From Tannerella sp. (GTDB taxonomy: Bacteria > Bacteroidota > Bacteroidia > Bacteroidales > Tannerellaceae), in assembly GCA_031276175.1 (NCBI GenBank), contig JAISNP010000108.1:1-44594 (forward strand): 44,594 bases of DNA, in the 5' to 3' direction. The first letter of the stretch is position 1; each line of letters starts with the position of its first letter. The translations under genes and the position numbers were made by a program. Under the pieces are notes generated by a model. That model searched no databases. It saw nothing but the letters and a program-made list of their open reading frames with translations, and had not been told where the DNA came from. Shown piece by piece: positions 8,682 through 16,958 of this stretch.

Positions 8682-9950
8682 ATGAAAAGTAAATTGAACA
8701 TTCGGATTGTATGTATGACAATGATTGTGTGTTTCGGCGCATGTACGGAAAAACAAAACACGCTGACGCCGGAAGAAACGGCCGTCGGGTGGCAACTCCT
8801 CTTCGACGGCGAAACGCTGAACGGCTGGCGCGACTATAACGGGACGACGCTGACGAAACCCTGGCACGTGGTGGACGGATGTATTCAGGCAAACGGCAGC
8901 GGCAGCGATTCGGACGGCTACATCGTGACCGACCGGCAATACGAAAACTTCGAACTGTCGTGGGACTGGAAATTGTCCGAAGGCGGCAACAGCGGGATGC
9001 TTTACCACGTAGTCGAACGCCCGCAGTTTACGGTGCCCTACGTCACCGGGCCGGAATATCAGCTGATAGACGAGCCGAACTTCCCCGAACCGCTCGAAGA
9101 ATGGCAAAAGCTGGGCGTGGATTACGCAATGTATCTGCCGGACAAGCACGTGATGAAAGTAAACCCTGCCGGAGAGTGGAACAATGCAAAAATCCGCTTC
9201 GACAACGGGCATGTGGAACATTGGCTCAACGGAGTGAAAATCCTTGAATTCGAAGCTTGGACAGACGACTGGTTTGCACGCAGGAACAGCGGGAAATGGG
9301 CTGATGCCCCCGAATACGGCCTGGCGAAAAAGGGCGTCATCTGCCTGCAGGACCACGGCTATCCGGCTTCGTTCCGCAACATCAAAATTCGCGAATTGCC
9401 GCGCAAAACAAAAGAAGTCTCGCTCTTCAACGGCGCCGACCTGACCGGCTGGGAGGCCTACGGCACGGAACTTTGGTACGTGAAAGACGGCTTGCTGATC
9501 TGCGAAAGCGGCGCGGACAAAAAATACGGGTACCTTGCCACTCGTGAATACTACGACGATTTCGACCTGAGCGTCGAATTTAAGCAGGAGGCCGACGGCA
9601 ATTCCGGCGTATTCATACGTTCGTTCATCGAAGAAGACGTAAAAATAAACGGCTGGCAGGTCGAAGTAGCGCCCAAAGGCTATGACACGGGCGGCATCTA
9701 CGAATCTTACGGACGCGGCTGGCTCGTACAAATCCCGGACGAAAAAGAAAATATACTGAAAGAAGGCGACTGGAATACGTTGCGCATCAAAGTACAGGGC
9801 AACCACGTCGCCACGTGGCTGAACGGCGAAGAGATGGTCAACCTGAACGACGACAAAATCGGAGCCGCTCAGGGACGTATCGCCCTTCAGATTCACGACG
9901 GAGGCGGCATCAAAGTGCTCTGGCGGAATTTACTGATAAAGAGTTTGTGA
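8682..9950 (+). CDS. Lipoprotein with two DUF1080 (3-keto-disaccharide hydrolase-like) domains
   Basis: This 422-residue protein has the lipobox CFGAC (Cys21) and two copies of the DUF1080 concanavalin-like fold. Copy 1 spans about 35-225 (LLFDGETLNGWRDYNG, then GNSGMLYHVVE, then GPEYQLIDE). Copy 2 spans about 240-420 (SLFNGADLTGWEAYG, then GNSGVFIRSF, then WQVEVAPKGYDTGGIYE). Members of this family in gut Bacteroides hydrolyse 3-keto-glucosides and work with Gfo/Idh/MocA dehydrogenases; one such enzyme may be the Tat protein cut off at the left edge, but that is inference. The two copies are clearly diverged, so they may differ in role. Confidence 0.88.
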   Translation: MKSKLNIRIVCMTMIVCFGACTEKQNTLTPEETAVGWQLLFDGETLNGWRDYNGTTLTKPWHVVDGCIQANGSGSDSDGYIVTDRQYENFELSWDWKLSEGGNSGMLYHVVERPQFTVPYVTGPEYQLIDEPNFPEPLEEWQKLGVDYAMYLPDKHVMKVNPAGEWNNAKIRFDNGHVEHWLNGVKILEFEAWTDDWFARRNSGKWADAPEYGLAKKGVICLQDHGYPASFRNIKIRELPRKTKEVSLFNGADLTGWEAYGTELWYVKDGLLICESGADKKYGYLATREYYDDFDLSVEFKQEADGNSGVFIRSFIEEDVKINGWQVEVAPKGYDTGGIYESYGRGWLVQIPDEKENILKEGDWNTLRIKVQGNHVATWLNGEEMVNLNDDKIGAAQGRIALQIHDGGGIKVLWRNLLIKSL

Positions 9951-10002
9951 ATACTTGGCAACCTTGCGCCCGGGCTTTTTCGTGATATTCGGATACAAAA
10001 AA

Positions 10003-10043
10003 AATGATAACGCTACAATACGGCAGGATTCGCTCCCGTTATC
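10003..10043. other. Inverted repeat downstream of the DUF1080 gene
   Basis: GATAACG near 10003 is complementary to CGTTATC near 10037-10043, separated by about 26 bases. It lies in the 258-base gap after the DUF1080 gene. It has no T-run and could be a transcript-end structure. Confidence 0.35.
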
Positions 10044-10072
10044 ATCCCGGGACATGAAATAAATAAGGTGTA

Positions 10073-10144
10073 AAGATATTCCGCAAAGACCACGAAAAAA
10101 AAGGAACCTGCGAGCCTGTCGGTGTCTTTGCGGGATATTTTTTG
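10073..10144 (+). terminator. Probable rho-independent terminator after the DUF1080 gene
   Basis: An imperfect long stem pairs ATATTCCGCAAAGACCAC (left arm, 10076-10093) with GGTGTCTTTGCGGGATAT (right arm, 10121-10138), followed by seven T on the plus strand. The loop is A-rich. It separates the GDPD/DUF1080 pair from the outer-membrane protein gene at 10209, which probably has its own promoter. Confidence 0.6.
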
Positions 10145-10208
10145 TTGTAAATTGCGTATCCCCCGTTTCCGTGTTTTTTATATGTAACTCAACATAAACA
10201 AATATTTT

Positions 10209-12686
10209 ATGACACGCATGTTTTCTCCGGCCGAAAGGCTTAAAATGATTCTCCTTGCGACGGTTTGCTGCATGGCGCCGGTTTGCATCGCTCAAACGAA
10301 CAGCGGCAAAGACGCGATTCACCTGAAGGGACAAATCCTCATCGAAGGAAGTAACGAAGACATTCCGTATGCCACGATTACCGTACAGGATGACAGCGCG
10401 CAGGTCATCTCGCGACAAGTCTCGGACGGCAACGGCCGGTTCGATTTTTCGGTAAGCAGGAGCAGTTCGTACCTGCTGACCGTATCGGCCGTCGGCTACG
10501 TCACCGCTACGGAAACAGTCGCCGTCGCCGTCGGCGAAACGGCAAAAAACCTCGGCCACATCCTGATGAAAGAAGGCATCGAACTGACGGAAGTAAGCGT
10601 AACGGCGCAGAAGCCGCTGATCAAGAGCGACCCCGACAAGCTGGTGTACAGCGTCGAAGCCGATCCCGAAGCGAAAACAAATACGCTGCTCGAAATCATC
10701 CGCAAAGTACCGCTGCTCAGCGTGGATTCCGAAGACAACGTGACGCTCAACGGACAAAGCAACTACAAGGTGCTGGTCAACGGGAAAAGCTCAAGCCTGA
10801 TGTCCAACAATTTCAAAGAAGTAATTAAAAGTATGCCCGCCAATTCCATCAAAGACATTGAAGTGATTACCAACCCGTCGTCCAAATACGAAGCCGAAGG
10901 CGTGGGCGGCATCATCAACATCATCACAACCAAAGACAGGACGGACGGCTACACCGGCAGCGTCGGCGTGAACGCCACTTCGCGCGGCGGATACGGCGCA
11001 AATACCTACGTGGCTGCCAACCTCGGCAAATTCACCTTTTCGACCAACCTTTTTATCAACAAACACACGTCGACTCCCACCGAAAACTCATCGCACCGCG
11101 TCAATATGATGAGCGACACGTATCATTATACCGACACAAAGGGAGAATCACGCATCCGGGGCAGCGGCAACAGCCTCAATTTTGAAGCGGGATACGAAAT
11201 AGACACCTTCAACCTGATAAGCGCTGCGGCATGGGGATACTTCGGCGACAACACCTTCAGCAATTTCGCCTCGACAAGCGAACACGACATACAGCACAAT
11301 CCCGTGCGCAGATACACCAACCGGATGGAGGGCGAAAACAGCTACGGATACATTTCGGGGAATGTCGACTATCAACGCAGTTTCGCAAAGAAAGACAAGA
11401 CGTTTACGGCTTCGTACAAAATAGACTATAATCCCGACAATTCGAAAAACGGGACGAACGTGGACGGCGAACTGAACTACATTACTTACCGCCAGATTTC
11501 GGATAATCGCTCCTCCGGGCAAACGCATACGTTCCAGCTGGATTATTTCGACCCGATCTCGGAAAATCACCAGTTCGAAACGGGCGTGAAAGGCATCTAC
11601 CGGCGGAATTTCAGCGAAACAAACATCTCCGTCTTCGATACGACGGACAATCGCTGGGAAGAAGACCCAAGCCGCCTCAACGACCTTGACTACGACCAGT
11701 ATATCATGGGCGTGTATACCGGCTATCTTTTCAAACACAACAAAATAAGCGCCAAGGGGGGCGCACGGGCGGAATATACGTGGAACGACGGCGTTTTCAA
11801 ATCGAACGTGCATACGAAGTTCAATCATACGCTTTTCAATCTCATCCCCTACATCAACCTCACCTATGCCCTCCAACCTGCGCAAACGGTCAAGCTCTCC
11901 TATACGCAACGGCTCTACCGGCCGGGCATCTGGGCGCTGAATCCTTATGTGAACGACCTCGACCCGCTGAATATCAGCTACGGCAATCCGAAACTGGATG
12001 CCGAAGTATCTCATTCGTTTTCCGCTTCATACGGACAGTTTTCGCCCAAGTTCAACATAAACATCGACCTGAACGGTTCCGTCACAAATAATTCCATTGA
12101 GCAATATTCGTTTATCGACGAAAACAGCATACATCATTCGACTTACGGCAACATCGGCTCCAACCGGCGCTACGGCGCGAACACGTTTATCTCATTCCGT
12201 CCGGACGGGAAATGGAACATATACGGCAACGGGCGGGTAAATTACGTCGTCCTCGACTCGAACAACGAACTGGCACACCACAACGAAGGATGGATGTACG
12301 GATATTCGTTCGGCATACGGTGGACGGCATGGAAAGGCGGTTCCGTCTCGGCCAACGCGGGCGGCAATTCGCCATGGATTCAGTTGCAGGGCAAAGGCTC
12401 GTCGTTCAGTTACACCAGCTTCGGCATCACGCAAAAACTGCTGAAAGACAAATTAGACCTTTCCGTATACATGTCCGATCCCTTCTCGCAGAAAATCTAT
12501 TACAGAAGCGAACTGAACGACCCGACCTACACGATGCGTTCCGAAAATTTCAGATGGGGACAAACCGCGCGCATCAGCGTGATATACCGTTTCGGCAAAA
12601 TGAACACAAGCGTAAAAAAGGCGCGTCGCGGCATCAATAACGACGACCAGCGCGAAGGCACACAGGGCGAGGCAACACAGAACTGA
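10209..12686 (+). CDS. TonB-dependent-receptor-like outer-membrane beta-barrel protein
   Basis: This 825-residue protein has a signal peptide (MTRMFSPAERLKMILLATVC, cleaved near IAQ at about 29). A carboxypeptidase-regulatory-like domain follows at about 38-120 (IHLKGQILIEGSNEDIPYAT). A plug-like domain with LTEVSVTAQKPLIKSDPDKL and VLVNGKSSSLMSNN precedes GVGGIINIITTK. The rest is a barrel of alternating aromatic strands ending in SVIYRFGKMNTSVKKARRG. It resembles the family usually annotated outer membrane beta-barrel family protein (OMP_b-brl_3) rather than SusC, and no SusD partner is adjacent. It probably imports or binds a small ligand; substrate unknown. The C-terminus carries a hydrophilic tail (DDQREGTQGEATQN) after the last strand, which is unusual for a barrel. 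Confidence 0.88.
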   Translation: MTRMFSPAERLKMILLATVCCMAPVCIAQTNSGKDAIHLKGQILIEGSNEDIPYATITVQDDSAQVISRQVSDGNGRFDFSVSRSSSYLLTVSAVGYVTATETVAVAVGETAKNLGHILMKEGIELTEVSVTAQKPLIKSDPDKLVYSVEADPEAKTNTLLEIIRKVPLLSVDSEDNVTLNGQSNYKVLVNGKSSSLMSNNFKEVIKSMPANSIKDIEVITNPSSKYEAEGVGGIINIITTKDRTDGYTGSVGVNATSRGGYGANTYVAANLGKFTFSTNLFINKHTSTPTENSSHRVNMMSDTYHYTDTKGESRIRGSGNSLNFEAGYEIDTFNLISAAAWGYFGDNTFSNFASTSEHDIQHNPVRRYTNRMEGENSYGYISGNVDYQRSFAKKDKTFTASYKIDYNPDNSKNGTNVDGELNYITYRQISDNRSSGQTHTFQLDYFDPISENHQFETGVKGIYRRNFSETNISVFDTTDNRWEEDPSRLNDLDYDQYIMGVYTGYLFKHNKISAKGGARAEYTWNDGVFKSNVHTKFNHTLFNLIPYINLTYALQPAQTVKLSYTQRLYRPGIWALNPYVNDLDPLNISYGNPKLDAEVSHSFSASYGQFSPKFNINIDLNGSVTNNSIEQYSFIDENSIHHSTYGNIGSNRRYGANTFISFRPDGKWNIYGNGRVNYVVLDSNNELAHHNEGWMYGYSFGIRWTAWKGGSVSANAGGNSPWIQLQGKGSSFSYTSFGITQKLLKDKLDLSVYMSDPFSQKIYYRSELNDPTYTMRSENFRWGQTARISVIYRFGKMNTSVKKARRGINNDDQREGTQGEATQN

Positions 12687-12784
12687 ACGGCTGTCCGTGA
12701 GATGCCGGCTCACATATAAAATATACGTTGGGGCGAGATTCTATCCCGTGCAATCTATCCGAGACAAGTCCGTAATTTACAATT

Positions 12785-12818
12785 TTACCCCTCCCACAAC
12801 ACATCGTGGCAGGGGTAA
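12785..12818. terminator. Stem-loop downstream of the outer-membrane protein gene
   Basis: TTACCCCTCCCAC (12785-12797) pairs with GTGGCAGGGGTAA (12806-12818) over 13 positions with one mismatch and an 8-base loop. It lies 99 bases after the stop at 12686. No T-run follows, so termination is only one possibility. Confidence 0.4.
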
Positions 12819-12827
12819 TATGCTTGA

Positions 12828-12926
12828 GAAAGAGCTTTTGATACAGCCCTGATTCTTGCCGTATTTCCGGAATTATACGCCATCGTGGCGCTTGCCGTAG
12901 TCTTCCTGATCGTGGGCGCGCTGTAA
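12828..12926 (+). pseudogene. atpK: 3' fragment of a V-type ATPase proteolipid (subunit K) gene
   Basis: The frame ending in TAA at 12926 reads ERAFDTALILAVFPEL then YAIVALAVVFLIVGAL, and is closed upstream by a TGA at 12825-12827. The pattern of a hydrophobic helix with P-E followed by a second hydrophobic run is that of the last helix of V-type c-ring subunits, where the glutamate binds the ion. No start, no first helices and no other ATPase genes are present. I read it as the torn-off end of an operon whose last gene is normally this subunit, left by a rearrangement in this repeat-rich zone. Confidence 0.55.
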
Positions 12927-13021
12927 ATGAACGGCAAAAAACACCTCCCCACGGAAGAGACGGATGTTTTCCTGTCCTTCCTACGCTTTAACGCCTTCCG
13001 GAGAGCCTCTAACGGATAAGC

Positions 13022-13201
13022 CCAAAATGTCCATTAGGAACATTAATTCATTTGAAAGGCAGTTGTTTTTTGACGAATTAATGCCTTGTATTTGTCTTGT
13101 TATTAGCAAATTGCAATCTTGCTTTTCTAATGGTGTCCATTAGGAATCTAAAGAAAACAAGCACTCATTATAAGATGTTTACCATCTAATGGACATTTTG
13201 G
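13022..13201. mobile_element. 180-bp MITE-like element with 16-bp terminal inverted repeats
   Basis: The left end CCAAAATGTCCATTAG (13022-13037) is the exact reverse complement of the right end CTAATGGACATTTTGG (13186-13201). In the middle, CTAATGG-TGT-CCATTAG (about 13128-13144) repeats the inner part of the ends, so the element looks like two hairpin-bounded halves back to back. It has no coding capacity. It abuts the coding sequence of an IS3-like orfB exactly after the codons for QAYYK, so it interrupts that gene. No clear target-site duplication is visible. Confidence 0.7.
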
Positions 13202-13671
13202 ATTTATAATATGCCTGCTCCGTCACGCCAAACAGCCTGCAAAGAACCGCTGCCGGATATGTCTTCGGGTTCTTTGCACGCAGGTTTACTACCGTTTGGC
13301 GCCGACTTTTTTTCGTATCGTAATCTTAAACTTACTCTCTGCCGCGTTGATCATCTCATCGTATGCCTCCGCTCGCATCCGCTCGTGTTTAAGCTGAGAC
13401 TGCAAACGGACAATCTCCGCCCGAAGGGTTTTCATGTCATTACCTTGAGGCTCGCCGGCAGGCGACGTTCTGTTTGATGCTTAGGCTTTTTCTTTTTCAT
13501 CGGAACGGTTTTTCCCGCGTTTTCCGTCCTAAAGACAACTATCCATCTTGATACCGTAGCATGACCTGCCGGGATAATCCGGAATATGCGACTTTCACCA
13601 TAACCATACTCTCGGTGTAATCCGATCACTTCTTTAAAATACGCTCGTTGTTTCTTTGTTCGTAATTCCAT
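13202..13671 (-). pseudogene. IS3-like transposase remnant (orfA frameshifted, orfB cut after 30 codons)
   Basis: From the ATG at 13671 the frame encodes a helix-turn-helix orfA (MELRTKKQRAYFKEVIGLHR, ATVSRWIVVF) and stops early at 13432. A shift of frame near 13440 restores the expected leucine-rich tail (NDMKTLRAEIVRLQSQLKHE, DEMINAAESKFKITIRKK) to a TAG near 13291. A second frame then encodes the start of orfB (NLRAKNPKTYPAAVLCRLFG, VTEQAYYK) and runs into the 180-bp inverted-repeat element. The catalytic DDE part of orfB is missing. The orfA shift could be an old mutation or a normal recoding site of the IS; the truncated orfB makes the copy dead either way. Confidence 0.75.
13228..13297. 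other. Large imperfect inverted repeat in the IS3-like remnant
   Basis: GCCAAAC...CCTGCAAAGAACC on the left faces GGTTCTTTGCACGCAGG...GTTTGGC on the right. It spans the orfA/orfB junction on the minus strand and could be an RNA structure that stimulates frameshifting between the two reading frames, as in other IS3 elements. Confidence 0.4.
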
Positions 13672-13683
13672 TGTTAACTCTTT

Positions 13684-13870
13684 TGTGAGTCAACTTTTTC
13701 TAGCGAAAGACGGTTTGGATATCGCCGGAAACGGTTTACCTTTGCCGGACTGTCATGGGTTTCCTTCCGGGCTACGCTCTCCGGTCAACCCCTGACAAGG
13801 ATAAGACGCAAAGAGTAAACAAATATCAGGTATAGTTATTAATCCGAGTCAACTCTTCTACGCGATAAGG
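13684..13870. repeat. Two direct copies of an IS-end-like sequence
   Basis: GAGTCAACTTTTTCTAGCGA near 13688 and GAGTCAACTCTTCTACGCGA near 13847 are near-identical in the same orientation, each just upstream (minus strand) or downstream of an orfA remnant. They look like the same terminal sequence of two related IS copies. Nothing coding is visible between them. Confidence 0.4.
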
Positions 13871-13886
13871 CTGCTAAACAGTCAAC

Positions 13887-14051
13887 CTAAATCAGGAAAA
13901 GACAGTCGCGGTAAATCCAACTGCCGACGGTATCTCTGCTTACCTGAAACCGACAGGTTACCATAGATACCAATTCATTGCTGTTGTAATACGCCATTAG
14001 TGCCCGCTCCTTAAACCCTTCCGAATAAAATTTCCTTTTTCGCTTTACCAT
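13887..14051 (-). pseudogene. Second transposase orfA remnant
   Basis: From the ATG at 14051 the product reads MVKRKRKFYSEGFKERALMA and then SNELVSMVTCRFQVSRDTVG, a helix-turn-helix of transposase orfA type (IS3/IS66-like). After GSWIYR the sequence leaves the family and stops at 13887, so it is truncated at about 54 residues. An upstream in-frame ATG at 14147 adds residues that do not resemble a transposase. It is part of the IS graveyard and unlikely to be functional. Confidence 0.55.
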
Positions 14052-14171
14052 ATCTTTACTGCTTTTTAATGTTTCAGGACAATACACCTTTCCCTGAAGA
14101 ACCATAAAAACTGATGGGAGCCCGACATCACGTCGTACTCCCACCATTCAACAATGCTTTCTATAAGGGAC

Positions 14172-14220
14172 AACCCTGAGAGGGTCATCTATACAGGGCA
14201 ACCGGTCATCAACCCTGTAT
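14172..14220. other. Pair of short palindromes (REP-like)
   Basis: ACCCT-GAG-AGGGT lies at about 14173-14185, and ATACAGGG (14191-14198) pairs with CCCTGTAT (14213-14220). They precede an AT-rich stretch (about 14230-14590) in which I see no gene, only very short ORFs of 20 and 29 codons near 14300-14450. Confidence 0.4.
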
Positions 14221-14594
14221 GCTTGATACAATTTTAAAAATGTAATTCTTTATCATATTACCTTACTAATTCTATTGCAATATTACTACGTTTTCCCGAT
14301 ATGAAAAACATTATTAATTCAAAATATCTGAAAGAAAAGTTACAAGACAGGAAAGGTGCATGATTAACAAAGAGAAGCCACTTAATAATTTTATAAGATT
14401 ATACTGTAAAAAACGAGATATGCGATATATTTATAAATTTTCCGGATAATAAACGGCGTTTATTTGCTGAAAGAATTAGATTTTGTCGAAAAAATAGTTT
14501 AGCAATAAAATAATAACGCGAAAAAAAAAAAGTTGAAGACGAAAAAATACGCATAAAAAAGAGGCGAGCCATCCATTAAATGCTCCGTTTTCTC

Positions 14595-14665
14595 TTTCCC
14601 CGATAAGGTATGGCAATTGTTCGACGGCTTCGGCTTCGAGTATGTTTTTGCGGATACATTCCCTC
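14595..14665 (-). pseudogene. 71-bp fragment of the 3' end of ispG
   Basis: This segment matches positions 31425-31495 of the intact ispG gene at all but about five of 71 bases. On the minus strand it encodes RECIRKNILEAEAVEQLPYL, against RECIRKNIPEAEAVEQLLHL in the real protein. Similarity stops abruptly on both sides. It is embedded in a longer open frame (14476-14721) that is otherwise meaningless. I interpret it as a displaced scrap of an ispG copy, not a gene. Confidence 0.85.
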
Positions 14666-14759
14666 TTGTTTTCTCGCTTTTCTCTCGTTTGTTTTAGATA
14701 TTTTGAATTACAATTAGTCACAGGATGGGTTTTTGTTTTTTTGTGTTCCTCATCAGCTT

Positions 14760-15253
14760 TTTCGGCATCTTGTTGTTACGCGCTCGTTCAGACCGGGGAG
14801 CAAGCTCGGGGCAATAGATTGCTTACATCGCTATCAGGGTGTTGTTTATGCAAGGAGTAAGATTTACAGATTTCCTGACGCTTTGTGCTTGCCGAAAAAC
14901 GATGTCAAAGCCCAAGTCGAACAAATCGGTTTTGCCCACATGAAAAAAGTGCCGAAAGGCAAAATCAGCGCTGTATTCTACGATATGACTACGCTGCATT
15001 TTGAAGCCGCAGATGAAGATGAACTTCGTAAGATCGGTTTTTCAAAAGGCGGCAAACACCGGCGTCCGCAGACTTTTCCCGGATTACTTGTCGAAGGCGG
15101 CGGTAATCCGATCAGATACGAGCTATTCGAAGGCAACATAATTTATCGGCGTATTAGAAACGATACGGCAAAAGTTCGGCATTGGTAAGCCAACCGTAAA
15201 TTGCCGATTGGGGGTTGCCGTCCGGAAAAAATGGCAACACCGATTCTTTTTGA
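14760..15253 (+). pseudogene. Degenerate IS1634-like DDE transposase
   Basis: The plus strand encodes the N-terminal part of an IS1634-type transposase: VVTRSFRPGSKLGAIDCLHR, then VFYDMTTLHFEAADEDELRK, then GFSKGGKHRRPQTFPGLLVE and RYELFEGNI. The first catalytic Asp lies in VFYDMTT. After FEGNI the frame is lost, and about 90 bases on, a different frame resumes with KFGIGKPTV and then, after another one-base shift, VIADWGLPSGKNGNTDSF, which corresponds to the family's VADAGLLS block with the second catalytic Asp. The C-terminal half is absent. With at least two frameshifts and a deletion it is dead. Confidence 0.75.
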
Positions 15254-15317
15254 GTATAAACATGTATTCGTAAACACGGGGAAGCCGCCTTGCCATCGGC
15301 AATACGCTCCGCGCGCT

Positions 15318-16844
15318 TTAGTCTTGCCGGTGCTGCGGACGGAGCAGGTCGTTGACCGTTTTTACGGGATTGAACGTTTCGCCGGGGATTTCGACGAAGA
15401 CGGTGTTCCAGTCGCTCATCGCGCCGTTCCACAGTCCGGGCAGTTCCAGCGCCTTCAGTTCGCGGCCGTTCTTGCTTTTGTGCGAAATGAAACCCGTATT
15501 GTCGTCCACGAAATCGGGCAGGTGATATTTATTGCCGTCGGGGTCTTTCAGTGCGCAGACAAGGTCTACGGGATTGAAGTGGGTGCCTTGCTCGAACAGC
15601 GCCTTTTCGGCGGGATTGTTCATGTCGATTTGCGAGCTTTCGAGTATTTGCAGCGAGATGGTTCCGTCCGGATTGACTGCAAAAAACGGGCCTCCTCCCG
15701 GCGCGCCGCAGTTGCGCACCATGCCGCATACGCGGAGCGGACGCAGCAACTTGTGCCGGATGTAAAGAATCAGTTCCGCATCTTCCAGCAGTTTGATTTC
15801 GGGATTCCTGATGCACAGTTCGTCCTGAAGAAAATAAATCATTTCCTGCACCTGTTCGTGCGTATAGTTGCCTTTATTGACGAGACGGGTGTAGCGGCAG
15901 ATTTTCCGATGCAGGTCGACCAGCAGGCCTGCCAGTATTTTTTTGTAGCGTACCGTGAGCGGTTTGAAACGGTCGGGGACGACGTTGTCTATGTTTTTGA
16001 TAAAAACTACGTCGGCATCAATGCCGTTCAAGTTGCCGATCAGTGCGCCGTGGCCTCCCGGACGAAACTCAAGCGCCCCCCGTTCGTCGCGCAGGGGATT
16101 GTTGTCGGCATCCACGGCAATCGTATCCGTCGAAGGCGACTGCAGGCTGAACGCCACGTCGTATCGCACGCTCCGCGTCTGTTCGTATTGCGGTCGTTTT
16201 TCTTCGACAAGCTGCTCGAAGAGCGGGCGGTGTTCGGGCGATACGGTCAGGTGCAGGTGCACTTCGTTTGCATGGTTACATGCATACAGTGCGCCTTCCG
16301 CGAGGTGTTCTTCGAGCGCAGTCCTCGCGCCGTCGGGACAGGAATGAAACAGCAACAGTCCTTTCGGCAGTGCGCCGTATCCCAGTCCTTCCTTGTGGAG
16401 CAGGCAGGCCACGATCGTCTTGTACCGTCCTTCGGTTATGAGGGTGGGGATGTCTTTTCCTTCCTTTTCGCAGAGCCGCCGGTTCAGCGCATCGAAGAAG
16501 GCGAATTTCGCGATTCCGTCGAAAAAGGTTTTTTCGGATTCTGTTGCGGGCGCGTCGTACGGTGCGGAAAGAAAGGCGAAAAGGTCTTTGAACATACGGC
16601 TTGCCGCTCCCGACGCAGGCACGAACTGCACGATCTTCTTCTCCTGCTGCCGGTAGTCGTCCCATATCCGTGCATAATGTGTTTGTTCTTCGACGGAGAT
16701 AAGCCGGATGCCTTTTCCCGTCGAAGCCGAAGCCTTCACGTCGAGATACGGAAAGCCGTCGGCAAATCGTTTCAACTGTTTGCTTAACTGTGATTCGGTA
16801 ATGTTTTTTTCTGCCAGTAACCGTCTGTCTTCCGCTGTCAACAT
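15318..16844 (-). CDS. DUF4301 family protein
   Basis: This 508-residue protein matches the DUF4301 family, which is common and near full length in Bacteroidota and has no firmly known function. It is soluble, with no signal peptide or membrane segment. A glycine/serine-rich stretch VQFVPASGAASRMFKDLFAF near residues 70-95 and LPKGLLLFHSC, then RPGGHGALIGNLN, suggest a nucleotide- or phosphate-binding fold, possibly nucleotidyltransferase-like (inference). The start is supported by a TACTTTTG promoter box 25 bases upstream. It is divergent from the relA-like gene and convergent with the IS graveyard. Confidence 0.85.
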   Translation of the reverse strand: MLTAEDRRLLAEKNITESQLSKQLKRFADGFPYLDVKASASTGKGIRLISVEEQTHYARIWDDYRQQEKKIVQFVPASGAASRMFKDLFAFLSAPYDAPATESEKTFFDGIAKFAFFDALNRRLCEKEGKDIPTLITEGRYKTIVACLLHKEGLGYGALPKGLLLFHSCPDGARTALEEHLAEGALYACNHANEVHLHLTVSPEHRPLFEQLVEEKRPQYEQTRSVRYDVAFSLQSPSTDTIAVDADNNPLRDERGALEFRPGGHGALIGNLNGIDADVVFIKNIDNVVPDRFKPLTVRYKKILAGLLVDLHRKICRYTRLVNKGNYTHEQVQEMIYFLQDELCIRNPEIKLLEDAELILYIRHKLLRPLRVCGMVRNCGAPGGGPFFAVNPDGTISLQILESSQIDMNNPAEKALFEQGTHFNPVDLVCALKDPDGNKYHLPDFVDDNTGFISHKSKNGRELKALELPGLWNGAMSDWNTVFVEIPGETFNPVKTVNDLLRPQHRQD

Positions 16845-16868
16845 ATGGATTCAATTTTACATTTAATG

Positions 16869-16876
16869 CAAAAGTA
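16869..16876 (-). promoter_or_regulatory. Bacteroidota -7 promoter box before the DUF4301 gene
   Basis: The minus strand reads TACTTTTG (TAnnTTTG), 24 bases before the ATG at 16844, inside the 114-base divergent gap. Confidence 0.5.
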
Positions 16877-16958
16877 TGAATTTTGCGGCGGAAAAAGCCG
16901 CTCATCTCGGCAAAAAAAGATAATTTTACGACACCAAAGAAAACAGTAAGTTAAGGTT

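Noticed and set aside
14300-14460. Two tiny overlapping ORFs (20 and 29 codons) joined by ATGA
   Set aside because: AT-rich surroundings, no recognisable motif; too short to support without homologues.
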